From: UMGS172 sp045637775
GTDB taxonomy: Bacteria > Bacillota > Clostridia > Oscillospirales > Acutalibacteraceae
Assembly (NCBI GenBank): GCA_045637775.1
Contig: JAZUAC010000044.1
Coordinates: 1 to 26,276, forward strand
Direction of reading: 5' to 3'
Length of the DNA stretch: 26,276 bases
The translations under genes were made by a program, and so were the position numbers. Below, in pieces: positions 14,835-22,747 of the stretch. Numbering within the stretch: position 1 is the first letter of the stretch; the number at the start of each line of letters is the position of its first letter. The notes below the pieces were generated by a model. It saw only the letters and a program-made list of their open reading frames with translations. It did not search any database and was not told the DNA's origin.

Positions 14835-15722
14835 TTATCCGATATATTCTCCATGTCTGCGGAATTCGCTGGGTGTTAGTCCCGTCACCTTGCGGAACAT
14901 TTTGTTGAAATTTGCGCTGTTGTTAAATCCGCAATCGGCTGCAATATCAAGCATATTTCGGTCGGTTTGGTCGTGCAGCATGGCCATGGCAAGCTCAATG
15001 CGCTTGGATGTGATGTAATCCCAAAGTGAAATTCCGGCGGTTTTTTTGAAAATATGCGAAAAATAGTTGGGGCTTAAATCCACCATTTTGGCAAGCCCGT
15101 CCAAAGAAAGTTCTTCCGAAAGGTGGCGGTTGATATAGTCGATGGCTTTTCGAGCAGTTTTTATGTGGCGGTATTCCTCGGCTGTGACCGACTGACCGGC
15201 GCCATATCCCAAGTGACGCACCAAAATAACCAAGATTTCATACACCTTGTTGTGTACCATCAGTTGATATTCAGGTTCTTTGGCTTCAAGTTCCTGTTCA
15301 ATTTCAAGGGCAAGACGACGTACTTTGTCGGTGTGAGGATTGTTTCTCGGCAAGCGGTTGCAGAAACTGTCGGAGTGCGAAAAACACATATTCATTGCAT
15401 CATTTGAAAGACCGTTGTTGCTTGAACCCCAAACATATCGCGGCTCAAAGTGAATGTTCATAAATTTGAATTCCTCACCGTCGTAAATGTCGGTGATACA
15501 GTGCTGTTCGTTGGAGGCAAAGATAAAAACATCACCATTTTGGATATCATGATTACCGCTCATTGTGGCATAAAGTCCGCTTCCGCTTTTAAAAAGTACG
15601 ATTTCAAACTGCAGGTGACAGTGCGGAACTTTTTGACGATGAAACGGTGAAACGGTACTGTTCCAAAGCTTGAACGTATATCCTCTGTTCATTTTTTCGG
15701 GAATAAATGCTTCATTAACCAT
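14835..15722 (-). CDS. AraC-family transcriptional regulator
   Basis: This 295-residue protein has an N-terminal cupin-like ligand domain (about 10-130, with HCHLQFEIVLF and NGDVFIFASNEQHC) and a C-terminal double helix-turn-helix (about 195-290). The latter contains LSLDGLAKMVDLSPNYFSHI, then IAADCGFNNSANFNKMFRK and a GLTPSEFRR ending. Members with this layout usually sense a sugar or oligosaccharide and activate the neighbouring catabolic genes. It is transcribed divergently from the dehydratase gene with a 149-base shared gap holding a palindrome, so it probably controls the cluster to its right. A GGTG/GAGG ribosome site lies 11-13 bases before the ATG. Confidence 0.92.
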   Translation of the reverse strand: MVNEAFIPEKMNRGYTFKLWNSTVSPFHRQKVPHCHLQFEIVLFKSGSGLYATMSGNHDIQNGDVFIFASNEQHCITDIYDGEEFKFMNIHFEPRYVWGSSNNGLSNDAMNMCFSHSDSFCNRLPRNNPHTDKVRRLALEIEQELEAKEPEYQLMVHNKVYEILVILVRHLGYGAGQSVTAEEYRHIKTARKAIDYINRHLSEELSLDGLAKMVDLSPNYFSHIFKKTAGISLWDYITSKRIELAMAMLHDQTDRNMLDIAADCGFNNSANFNKMFRKVTGLTPSEFRRHGEYIG

Positions 15723-15750
15723 CGCTGTATTATCACCTCACCGTAAAATA

Positions 15751-15768
15751 GTTTGCAAATTGCCAAAC
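15751..15768. promoter_or_regulatory. Candidate operator in the AraC/dehydratase gap
   Basis: GTTTGCAAATTGCCAAAC is a near-palindrome with perfect GTTTG/CAAAC arms. It lies between the divergent genes, 24 bases upstream of the candidate -35 of the dehydratase promoter, a suitable place for AraC-type activator binding. Confidence 0.35.
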
Positions 15769-15791
15769 ATAGTTATTGAAAATAAATTGCG

Positions 15792-15820
15792 TTGGTAGTA
15801 TGCTTTAATTAGATTATAAA
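15792..15820 (+). promoter_or_regulatory. Promoter of the sugar-acid dehydratase gene
   Basis: TTGGTA (15792-15797), 17 bases, TATAAA (15815-15820). The weak -35 fits an activator-dependent promoter. Confidence 0.45.
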
Positions 15821-15871
15821 CCCATAAAAAGCAAAAATCAACCGTAAAAAAGAAGAAAGGTAAGAAAAGAC

Positions 15872-17221
15872 ATGTTAAACAACATCAACACCTACTCAAA
15901 CCCCTCGGACCTTCGCATTACCGACATGCGTTTTGTCGATATCGACGGCGCACCCAAGAGATGTACACTTCTCCGTATTGATACCAACCAGGGTATCAGC
16001 GGTTACGGTGAGGTGCGTGACGCATCTTCCAAGACCTATGCTTTGATGCTCAAGAGCCGTATCATCGGCGAAAACCCCTGCAACGTTGACAAAATCTTCC
16101 GCAAAATCAAGCAGTTTGGTGGCCCCAGCCGTCAGGGTGGCGGTGTTTCGGGTATCGAAATCGCACTTTGGGACTTGGCAGGTAAGGCTTACGGCGTACC
16201 GCTTTATCAGATGCTCGGCGGTAAGTTCCGTGACGAAATTCGCGTTTACTGTGATACCGACGTTGACGGAAAGCACACCGGTCACGATATGGGTCTTGCT
16301 CTTAAAAAGAGAATGGATATGGGCTTCACCTTCCTTAAAATGGACCTTGGTATCGGTCTTTTGCTTGACGAGCCCGGTTGCCTCAATGCACCCTTGGGCT
16401 TTATCGATGATATGCAGAAATATGCAAGCCACATCCTCAATGTTCAGGGCGGTTCGGTTACTGCAGATATGGTCAAGCATCAGAAGAGCTATTCCATCGT
16501 TACCACTGCACACCCCTTCACCGGTATTCACCTTACCGAAAAGGGTCTTGACTACCTTGAGAATTACATCAAAGAGGTTCGTGAGGTTATCGGTTACGAA
16601 GTACCTCTTGCTATCGACCACTTTGGTCACGTTTGCGTTGAGGACTGCATCAAGTTCGCTCGCAGAATGGAACCCTACAACCTTGCTTGGATTGAGGATA
16701 TGGTTCCCTGGATGTACACCGATCAGTATGTCCGTTTGAAGAACAGCACCACCATCCCTGTTTGCACAGGTGAGGATATTTACCTTAAAGAGGGCTTCGA
16801 GACCCTCATCAAGGCAGGCGGCGTTTCGGTTATCCACCCCGACATTTTGACCTGCGGCGGCGCTTTGGAGTTGAAGAAGATTGCCGACATTGCTGACGAA
16901 AACGGTGTTGCCGTTGCCGTTCACATGGCAGAAAGCCCCGTTGCTTGCATGGCTGCAGTTCACACTGCTGCTGCAATGCACAACGTTTTGGCACTTGAGT
17001 TCCACTCGGTCGATGTACCTTGGTGGAAGGATATTGTTAAGGGTCTGCCCGATCCGTTGATCAAAAACGGATTCATTCAGGTTCCCGACAAGCCCGGTCT
17101 TGGCTTTGACGAGCTGAACGAGGAGCTTATCAAGGAGCACATCAACGCATCCATCCCCGGTATGTGGGAGGACACCTCTGCTTGGGATAGAGAGTTCTCT
17201 AACGACCGTATCTGGAGCTGA
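15872..17221 (+). CDS. Mandelate racemase/enolase-superfamily sugar-acid dehydratase
   Basis: This 449-residue protein has an N-terminal capping domain and a C-terminal barrel. The barrel carries the three metal ligands D249 (AIDHFG), E275 (WIEDMVP) and E301 (CTGEDIY). It also carries the His-Asp dyad H351 (VAVHMAES) and D324 (HPDILTCGG), and a base at K156 in the form K-M-D rather than K-x-K. These marks define acid-sugar dehydratases that turn aldonates or uronates into 2-keto-3-deoxy acids. About 60 residues between K156 and D249 (165-225) look like an insertion. The exact substrate (xylonate, arabinonate, mannonate, fuconate or another) cannot be assigned. An AAAGG site lies 11 bases upstream. 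The AraC-type gene is divergent, and the hydrolase operon follows. Confidence 0.88.
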   Translation: MLNNINTYSNPSDLRITDMRFVDIDGAPKRCTLLRIDTNQGISGYGEVRDASSKTYALMLKSRIIGENPCNVDKIFRKIKQFGGPSRQGGGVSGIEIALWDLAGKAYGVPLYQMLGGKFRDEIRVYCDTDVDGKHTGHDMGLALKKRMDMGFTFLKMDLGIGLLLDEPGCLNAPLGFIDDMQKYASHILNVQGGSVTADMVKHQKSYSIVTTAHPFTGIHLTEKGLDYLENYIKEVREVIGYEVPLAIDHFGHVCVEDCIKFARRMEPYNLAWIEDMVPWMYTDQYVRLKNSTTIPVCTGEDIYLKEGFETLIKAGGVSVIHPDILTCGGALELKKIADIADENGVAVAVHMAESPVACMAAVHTAAAMHNVLALEFHSVDVPWWKDIVKGLPDPLIKNGFIQVPDKPGLGFDELNEELIKEHINASIPGMWEDTSAWDREFSNDRIWS

Positions 17222-17234
17222 TAAAAAACATATT

Positions 17235-17261
17235 GTAGGGGAGGGCCTCCCGGCCCTCCCC
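17235..17261. repeat. GTAGGGG hairpin repeat
   Basis: GGGGAGGGCC (17238-17247) pairs perfectly with GGCCCTCCCC (17252-17261) around a 4-base loop and starts GTAGGGG. It lies just after the dehydratase stop and could end or stabilise that transcript; there is no T run. A second inverted repeat, CGATATAA/TTATATCG, lies at 17268-17298. Confidence 0.75.
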
Positions 17262-17379
17262 AGAAAACGATATAATGATAAAAGTTGAAATTATATCGCA
17301 GATAAAAAGACTCATGGTGTTTGGCGCAGGTATGTCTTTCGAGTGTATGCGAAGAATCCTACAAACACGCTATTTTTAA

Positions 17380-17408
17380 TTGACAACATAGTGAAAACTT
17401 GATAAAGT
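17380..17408 (+). promoter_or_regulatory. Promoter of the seven-gene hydrolase operon
   Basis: TTGACA (17380-17385, a full consensus), 17 bases, TAAAGT (17403-17408), 35 bases before the ATG at 17444. The operon can be transcribed separately from the dehydratase gene. Confidence 0.65.
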
Positions 17409-17443
17409 AAATATATATCATTTACTTTTAGGAGTCAGCTAAA

Positions 17444-18133
17444 ATGGAAAGAAAACTTTTTGAATCAAAGTTACATAGTGGTGAATATTTGAAATATGTT
17501 TGCCATAAACCCGACGTTCAGGGCAAACTGCCGTTGGTTATCAATCTCCACGGAGCAGGCGGTCGAGGCGATGACCTTTCACTGCTGGAAGGCAGCGTTG
17601 CTTTGAAGAATGCGGTAAATTTTGTTGGTGATAAGGCAATGATTGTTGCGCCTCAATGCCACAAAAAATATTGGTTCGACCTTTTTGAAATTTTGACCGA
17701 GTTTATCGACGAATTGCGCCATTCTGACGACATTGACATCGACCGTGTTTATATCACGGGTGGAAGTATGGGCGGCTATACCACCTGGCAGATATGCTTG
17801 TCGCATCCCGATTGGTTTGCGGCGGCGGTACCCGTTTGTGGCGGCGGAATGTATTGGGCGGCCGCAGGGTTGAAAAACCTGCCAATTTGGGCAACCCACG
17901 GTGCGCTTGATCCCGTCGTCTTGCCCGAGGAGACCATTCACATGGTCAAGGCCATAAACCAAAAAGGTGGCAATGCAAAAATAACCATCTTCGCCAATGC
18001 CGAACACGATGCATGGACTCCGACCTATACCAATCCCGAAATTTGGGAGTGGATGTTCGCGCAAAAGAGAAATTCAACCGAAACCGTGTCTGACACCACC
18101 GAAGCACTTAAAAAGGTTATAAAAGAAGGCTGA
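17444..18133 (+). CDS. Alpha/beta-hydrolase esterase
   Basis: This 229-residue protein has the alpha/beta-hydrolase fold: oxyanion strand LVINLHGAGGRGDD (31-44), nucleophile S108 in GGSMGG, acid D156 in HGALDPVV and H188 in AEHDAW. It resembles the phospholipase/carboxylesterase and predicted-peptidase group often found with xylan genes as acetyl or feruloyl esterases (inference). No signal peptide is visible, so it would act in the cytosol. AGGAG lies about 10 bases upstream. The GH13 gene begins 4 bases after the stop. Confidence 0.85.
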   Translation: MERKLFESKLHSGEYLKYVCHKPDVQGKLPLVINLHGAGGRGDDLSLLEGSVALKNAVNFVGDKAMIVAPQCHKKYWFDLFEILTEFIDELRHSDDIDIDRVYITGGSMGGYTTWQICLSHPDWFAAAVPVCGGGMYWAAAGLKNLPIWATHGALDPVVLPEETIHMVKAINQKGGNAKITIFANAEHDAWTPTYTNPEIWEWMFAQKRNSTETVSDTTEALKKVIKEG

Positions 18134-18137
18134 TTCG

Positions 18138-19472
18138 ATGAGTAAAGCATTCACAGCACCCGATTGGTTGGTCAAAAACGGCGCTGTATATCAGATAAAT
18201 CCCCGCACCTTTTCAAGCGAAGGGACTATCAAAGCCGTAACAAAGGAACTGCCGTTTTTAGCGTCTTTAGGCTTTGGTACGATGTATCTTTGCCCAATCT
18301 TCCGTGAGGACGAATCACTTGATAATTGGAGCGAGCGGCAAACTAAAAGCCGGACGGGCAATCCCAAAAATCCTTACCGTATGTCGGACTATTTTGAGAT
18401 CGACTCTGAATACGGCACGATGGATGATTTAAGAGAGTTTACAGCCGAGTGTCATAAGCTTGGGATGAAAGTGATGCTCGACCTTGTATACCTGCACATC
18501 GGCCCCAACGCTCCGATAATAGCCGAGCACCCCGATTTTGCTCAGCACAATGACGATGGTACCATTCGTTGCACGCAATGGAATTTCCCGTATCTCAACT
18601 ACGAAAACGAGGGACTTCGTGAGTATTTGTACGCCAATATGGTGTATTACATAGGCGCTATCGGCGTTGACGGCTTCCGTTGTGATGTCGGTGACTCGGT
18701 ACCCTCTGACTTTTGGGCTGAGGGACGCCGCCGTATGAGGACGATAAAGCCCGATGCCATTCTGCTGAACGAAGGCTCAAAGGCAGAAGTCTTGGGCGTT
18801 TGCTTTGATGCAATGTATTCCTTTGGTTGGCACGAGGCAATGTACGGTGCCGTCAGCGGCAAAAACGATGTGACCCTGCTTCGTGAAAAGTGGGAGATAC
18901 TAAACGCAAAAATACCCGAAGGCGGCGCAATAATGCGTGATATTGACAATCACGATACCGTAACCGATTGGCCAAAGCGTACCGAGATTGTGGCAGGTCA
19001 CGACGGAATGGAGCTTATCGAGGTGCTGAACTACACTATCGACGGCATTCCGATGGTCTACTGCGGTAACGAGCTTGCCGATGAGAAACGCCTTAGCATG
19101 TTTGCCAACCGTTTTCATAAAGGTGACTTTGAGGTCACCGACCGTGCGGACACAATGTCAGAACATTCGGTCCGCCGGCAAGAGATAATCAAGAAATTGA
19201 ACACTTTGCGCCAAGAAAATGAAACCTTGGCAAGAGGTGAGACCGAGTGGTGTGACACAGAACACCCCGAGCAGGTTGCCTGCTTTAAGCGAACGTTAAA
19301 CGGTGAAGAAATAACCGTTATCGGAAACTTGAGCCGCAAGGCTGTTACCGTCACCGTACCGAATGCGGGTGTGACCGAGATAATGTCCCGTGCCGTCACC
19401 CGAGACGGAGATAAATTTATTTTAGAATCGTTTGGTTACGTAGTTTTAACCGATAAGGAGAAAAAGATATGA
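18138..19472 (+). CDS. GH13 alpha-amylase-family glycoside hydrolase
   Basis: This 444-residue protein has the GH13 catalytic regions: DLVYLH at 115-120, GFRCD with nucleophile D183, acid/base E212 in LLNEGSK, and D273 in DIDNHD. A short C-terminal beta domain follows. There is no signal peptide, so the enzyme is cytosolic. Family members include alpha-glucosidases, cyclodextrinases and transglycosylases; the specificity is unclear. The gene starts 4 bases after the esterase and its stop overlaps the ATG of the RraA-family gene, so it is tightly in operon. An alpha-glucan enzyme is somewhat unexpected beside two GH10 genes. Confidence 0.88.
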   Translation: MSKAFTAPDWLVKNGAVYQINPRTFSSEGTIKAVTKELPFLASLGFGTMYLCPIFREDESLDNWSERQTKSRTGNPKNPYRMSDYFEIDSEYGTMDDLREFTAECHKLGMKVMLDLVYLHIGPNAPIIAEHPDFAQHNDDGTIRCTQWNFPYLNYENEGLREYLYANMVYYIGAIGVDGFRCDVGDSVPSDFWAEGRRRMRTIKPDAILLNEGSKAEVLGVCFDAMYSFGWHEAMYGAVSGKNDVTLLREKWEILNAKIPEGGAIMRDIDNHDTVTDWPKRTEIVAGHDGMELIEVLNYTIDGIPMVYCGNELADEKRLSMFANRFHKGDFEVTDRADTMSEHSVRRQEIIKKLNTLRQENETLARGETEWCDTEHPEQVACFKRTLNGEEITVIGNLSRKAVTVTVPNAGVTEIMSRAVTRDGDKFILESFGYVVLTDKEKKI

Positions 19473-20386
19473 AAAACTTTAACGACAGAGAAAAAATTAT
19501 TCAGTTGACCCCGCTTTGGAAGGGCGAAAGATTCGAGGACGGACGCCCCAAGGTGCCCGATAAGTATCTCGATGCACTTTACGGAATGACCCTTGAAGAG
19601 GTTTGGAAGCCCATTTTTGTGCTTGGCTATGAGCATCAGTTTGTCGGCGGTGGCGTAAACCCCATGCACACCCTTCACGATGACGGCAGAAAGCTTGTTG
19701 GCCGTGCTGTTACCTGCACTTATGCTCCCACTCGTCCCGACCTTCACGATGTTCAGTTTGCCCGTGGCGCCGAGGACGGCCTTACCGGCAACTACAACCA
19801 GTGGGTTATCGACTCTTTGGTTGAGCGTGATGTTGTGGTTTGTGATATGTATGATAAGATTTACAAAGGTACTTTCCTTGGCGGAAACCTCACCACCGCT
19901 TTGCACAACCGCACCAAAACCGGCGGTGCAGTTGTTTGGGGTGGTATCCGTGACGTTGAGCAGATGAAAAAGGTTCCCGATGTTCAGGTTTACTACCGTG
20001 GAATCGACCCCACCCCCATCCGTGAGTTTGTTATGAAGGATTGGAACGACATCACCAACTTTGGTGGTGCAGTTTGTCTCCCCGGTGACGTTGTATTCGG
20101 TGCAGGCGGCGGTGTTTTGTTCATTCCTTCTCACCTTGTTGCTGATGTTGTTGAGGGTGCTGCCAAGACCCACGTTAAGGACGATTTCGGCTTTGAGATG
20201 ATCTGTCAGGGCAAGTTTACCACCGCACAGATCGACCGTAACACCTGGTCGGTCGAGATGCTTGATATGCTTCTCGATTGGATCAAGACCGACCCCAGAG
20301 GCGAGGAGTACCGTGACCTCGATTGGTCAAAGGAATATGACCTTGCCATCAACGGCGACCCCAACGATACCCAGACCGCACTTTAA
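19469..20386 (+). CDS. RraA-family protein, possible keto-acid aldolase
   Basis: This 305-residue protein carries the RraA fold marks: GGNLTTAL and TGGAVVWGGIRD, with the R161-D162 pair of the active site, then VYYRGIDPTP and PGDVVFGAGGGVLFIP. It is longer than classic RraA (about 160 residues), with extra N- and C-terminal parts. RraA relatives include true RNase E regulators and metal-dependent class II aldolases that split 4-hydroxy-2-oxo acids to pyruvate. In this setting, next to a dehydratase, a lactonase and a dehydrogenase, an aldolase for a 2-keto-3-deoxy acid fits better (inference). The ATG overlaps the GH13 stop, and AAGGAG lies 9 bases upstream. Confidence 0.85.
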   Translation: MKNFNDREKIIQLTPLWKGERFEDGRPKVPDKYLDALYGMTLEEVWKPIFVLGYEHQFVGGGVNPMHTLHDDGRKLVGRAVTCTYAPTRPDLHDVQFARGAEDGLTGNYNQWVIDSLVERDVVVCDMYDKIYKGTFLGGNLTTALHNRTKTGGAVVWGGIRDVEQMKKVPDVQVYYRGIDPTPIREFVMKDWNDITNFGGAVCLPGDVVFGAGGGVLFIPSHLVADVVEGAAKTHVKDDFGFEMICQGKFTTAQIDRNTWSVEMLDMLLDWIKTDPRGEEYRDLDWSKEYDLAINGDPNDTQTAL

Positions 20387-20394
20387 TGTGAACT

Positions 20395-21351
20395 ATGAAG
20401 CATTTGTATTTTTGTGCTTGCGATACGGCAGGCGGAATTTATCATTACACCTTGAGTGACGGTGCATTGACCTTTTGCGAAAAGGTTGACCTTGACCGTC
20501 CGACCTATATGATAATCGAAGGCAACAAGGCTTACATAACCCTGCGAGAGATTGACGAAACAACCCACTTTGGCAGTGTTGTGACCGCCGATATTGACGA
20601 AAAGGGTCGCCTTGTGAATTTGAGCGAGCCGCAGTCAAGCCTTGGCGTTGTTCCGTGCCATTTGTGCGTCAAAGACGGCAATGTTTATACCGCAAACTAC
20701 CTGTCCGGCAACATTGTAAAGCTGCCCGACACGGTGGTCACTCACGAGGGGCATGGGGTCAACCCCACCCGTCAGGAAGCACCGCACACGCATTTTGTAA
20801 CAGTTGCACCCGATGGTTATATCCTTTGTTGTGACCTTGGTCTTGATACGATTTTCACCTATGATGCCGATTTGAACGAGGTTTCCCGTGCACGCGTGCC
20901 GAGTGGTCACGGTTGCCGTCATCTTGAATTTTCGGCCGACCAAAATGCGGTCTATTGTGTCAACGAAATGGGTAACACCGTCAGCGTTTTTGACTATTCA
21001 AACGGTGTGTTGACCATGCGTGAAACGGTGGATGCTCTGCCCGATTTTGAGGGTCAGAATACCGCCGCCGCCATTCGTCGAAACGGTGATTTTCTTTATG
21101 TTTCGCACCGTGGTGCCGATACTGTTGCAAGATTCAAAATTTTGCCCGACAACGGTCTGAAATTGCTTGAAAATTCACCTATCGGCGGTGTTTCGCCAAG
21201 AGATATTTGGATAATTGACAACCTTTTACTGTGCACTAACGAAATTACCGACAGCGTTACGGTTTTAAAACTGAACAACGGTAAGCCGAGCAGTTTTGAA
21301 AAAGCGCTTTCCATGAAACACCCTTTGTGTGTTTGTGCAATCGAGATTTAA
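20395..21351 (+). CDS. Beta-propeller lactonase family protein
   Basis: This 318-residue protein resembles the seven-bladed propeller lactonases (Pfam Lactonase, like 6-phosphogluconolactonase Pgl). Repeated blade motifs include GHGCRHLEFSADQNAVYCVN, VSVFDYSNG and GVSPRDIWIID. The predicted reaction is hydrolysis of a sugar lactone to the aldonic acid, which would feed the dehydratase of this cluster (inference). No signal peptide is visible. The gene begins 8 bases after the RraA-family stop and lacks a clear Shine-Dalgarno site, so it may depend on translational reinitiation. Confidence 0.85.
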   Translation: MKHLYFCACDTAGGIYHYTLSDGALTFCEKVDLDRPTYMIIEGNKAYITLREIDETTHFGSVVTADIDEKGRLVNLSEPQSSLGVVPCHLCVKDGNVYTANYLSGNIVKLPDTVVTHEGHGVNPTRQEAPHTHFVTVAPDGYILCCDLGLDTIFTYDADLNEVSRARVPSGHGCRHLEFSADQNAVYCVNEMGNTVSVFDYSNGVLTMRETVDALPDFEGQNTAAAIRRNGDFLYVSHRGADTVARFKILPDNGLKLLENSPIGGVSPRDIWIIDNLLLCTNEITDSVTVLKLNNGKPSSFEKALSMKHPLCVCAIEI

Positions 21352-21363
21352 GGAGTAATTGTT

Positions 21364-22716
21364 ATGTTGGATAGAAGTAAAGCCCGCGAACTTTGGATGA
21401 AGGACACCTTAGAGCATCAGGATTTGCTCAAAGGCCGTGCCGCCGAAACTATTGAAAAGCACCGCAAGGGTTGGTGCAAACTCAAATTTGTTGATGGGGA
21501 AGGCAACCCCATCAAGGGTCAGAAGGTCAAGATAAGCCAGCAGTCGCACGATTTCAAATACGGTGCCAACATTTTTATGCTGGACGAGTTTGACAATGAG
21601 GCCGATAATCAAAAATACCGTGAAAACTTTAAAAAGTATTTCAACCTTGCCACCGTACCGTTTTATTGGGACGGACTTGAGCCCGAACAAGGCAAACCCC
21701 GTTACGCCAAGGACAGCACCAAGGTTTATCGCCGTCCTGCGCCCGAACTTTGCCTTGAATATTGCGAAGAAAACGGCATAGATGCAAAATTGCATTGCTT
21801 GGTTTACGACAAATTCACCCCCGAGTGGCTGCCCAAAAATGATATGGCTGCCATGGAAAAACTTTATGAAGAACACGCTCGTCAGATTTCCGAGCGTTTT
21901 GCCGGTCGACTTTACGAGGTCGAGGTTATAAACGAACTGTTGCAGGAGTGCCGCTGGACAACCCAGTCGGTCATCTGTGACAAGCCTGACCTTTCCGAGT
22001 GGGCTTTTGACCTTGCACGCCGCTATTTCCCCAACGAAACCCTGCTTTTCAACGACGGAAACTACCTTGCTGCATTGGGCAATGAGGATTATCGTCATCC
22101 TTACTACATGTTGGTCGAAAACGCCATCTTAAAGGGTGCCGAGGTTGATAAAATCGGTGTTCAGCACCACGATTTCAGAGGCTCACGTGCCAAAACCGAA
22201 GAAGAGTATAACGAAATGGTTATGAGGGGCAGCTTGCTCTTTAACCCCGAGAAACTTTTCAAGGGCTTGGATGTTTTGTCCAACCTGGGACGTCCGCTTG
22301 AGATTACCGAAATCACCATCCCCACCTTTGGATTTACCGAGGAGGACGAGGAACTGCAGGCCGACCTGCTTGAAATGTTCTACACCGTTGCCTTTGGTCA
22401 TCCCAGCGTTGAAACCATCATTTATTGGAATGTGCCCGATGGTTATGCCTTTGTTGAGCCCGATGCTTCTCGTAACGAGAACAACTGCAAGGGCGGTTTG
22501 TGGCGTCACGATTTGACTCCCAAAAAGTCGGCAGAGCGTTTGTGGGAATTGTTCAATAAAAAGTGGCATACCGACCTTGAACTCACCACCGACGAGGACG
22601 GATATGTTGAATTCCGCGGATTCTATGGCGATTACACCGCCGAAACAGATGAATTTGTGGCCGATTTTGGCATCCATAAGTATGAGGACAACTGCACCGA
22701 GATTGAACTTGGTTAA
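21364..22716 (+). CDS. GH10 xylanase-like glycoside hydrolase, copy 1
   Basis: This 450-residue protein has the GH10 pattern: AKLHCLVYD near 141-149, acid/base E191 in EVEVINE, KIGVQHHD at 263-270, nucleophile E316 in EITEITIPT, and YWNVPDGYA at 354-362. An N-terminal beta-strand region (35-70) precedes the barrel, and a short beta segment with FRGFYGDY follows it. There is no signal peptide or carbohydrate-binding module, so it would act on imported xylo-oligosaccharides in the cytosol (inference). It is very similar to the next gene. AAGGAG lies 8 bases upstream. Confidence 0.9.
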   Translation: MLDRSKARELWMKDTLEHQDLLKGRAAETIEKHRKGWCKLKFVDGEGNPIKGQKVKISQQSHDFKYGANIFMLDEFDNEADNQKYRENFKKYFNLATVPFYWDGLEPEQGKPRYAKDSTKVYRRPAPELCLEYCEENGIDAKLHCLVYDKFTPEWLPKNDMAAMEKLYEEHARQISERFAGRLYEVEVINELLQECRWTTQSVICDKPDLSEWAFDLARRYFPNETLLFNDGNYLAALGNEDYRHPYYMLVENAILKGAEVDKIGVQHHDFRGSRAKTEEEYNEMVMRGSLLFNPEKLFKGLDVLSNLGRPLEITEITIPTFGFTEEDEELQADLLEMFYTVAFGHPSVETIIYWNVPDGYAFVEPDASRNENNCKGGLWRHDLTPKKSAERLWELFNKKWHTDLELTTDEDGYVEFRGFYGDYTAETDEFVADFGIHKYEDNCTEIELG

Positions 22717-22747
22717 GAGTAAATTCCCTATTTAAGGAGGAAATATT

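Noticed and set aside
15896..17140. 414-residue open frame antisense to the dehydratase gene
   Set aside because: The sense strand carries complete enolase-superfamily motifs; the antisense frame stays open because of GC-rich third positions.
17268..17298. CGATATAA/TTATATCG inverted repeat as a terminator
   Set aside because: The stem is AT-rich with a 15-base loop and no T run; it is noted only as a structure near the hairpin repeat.
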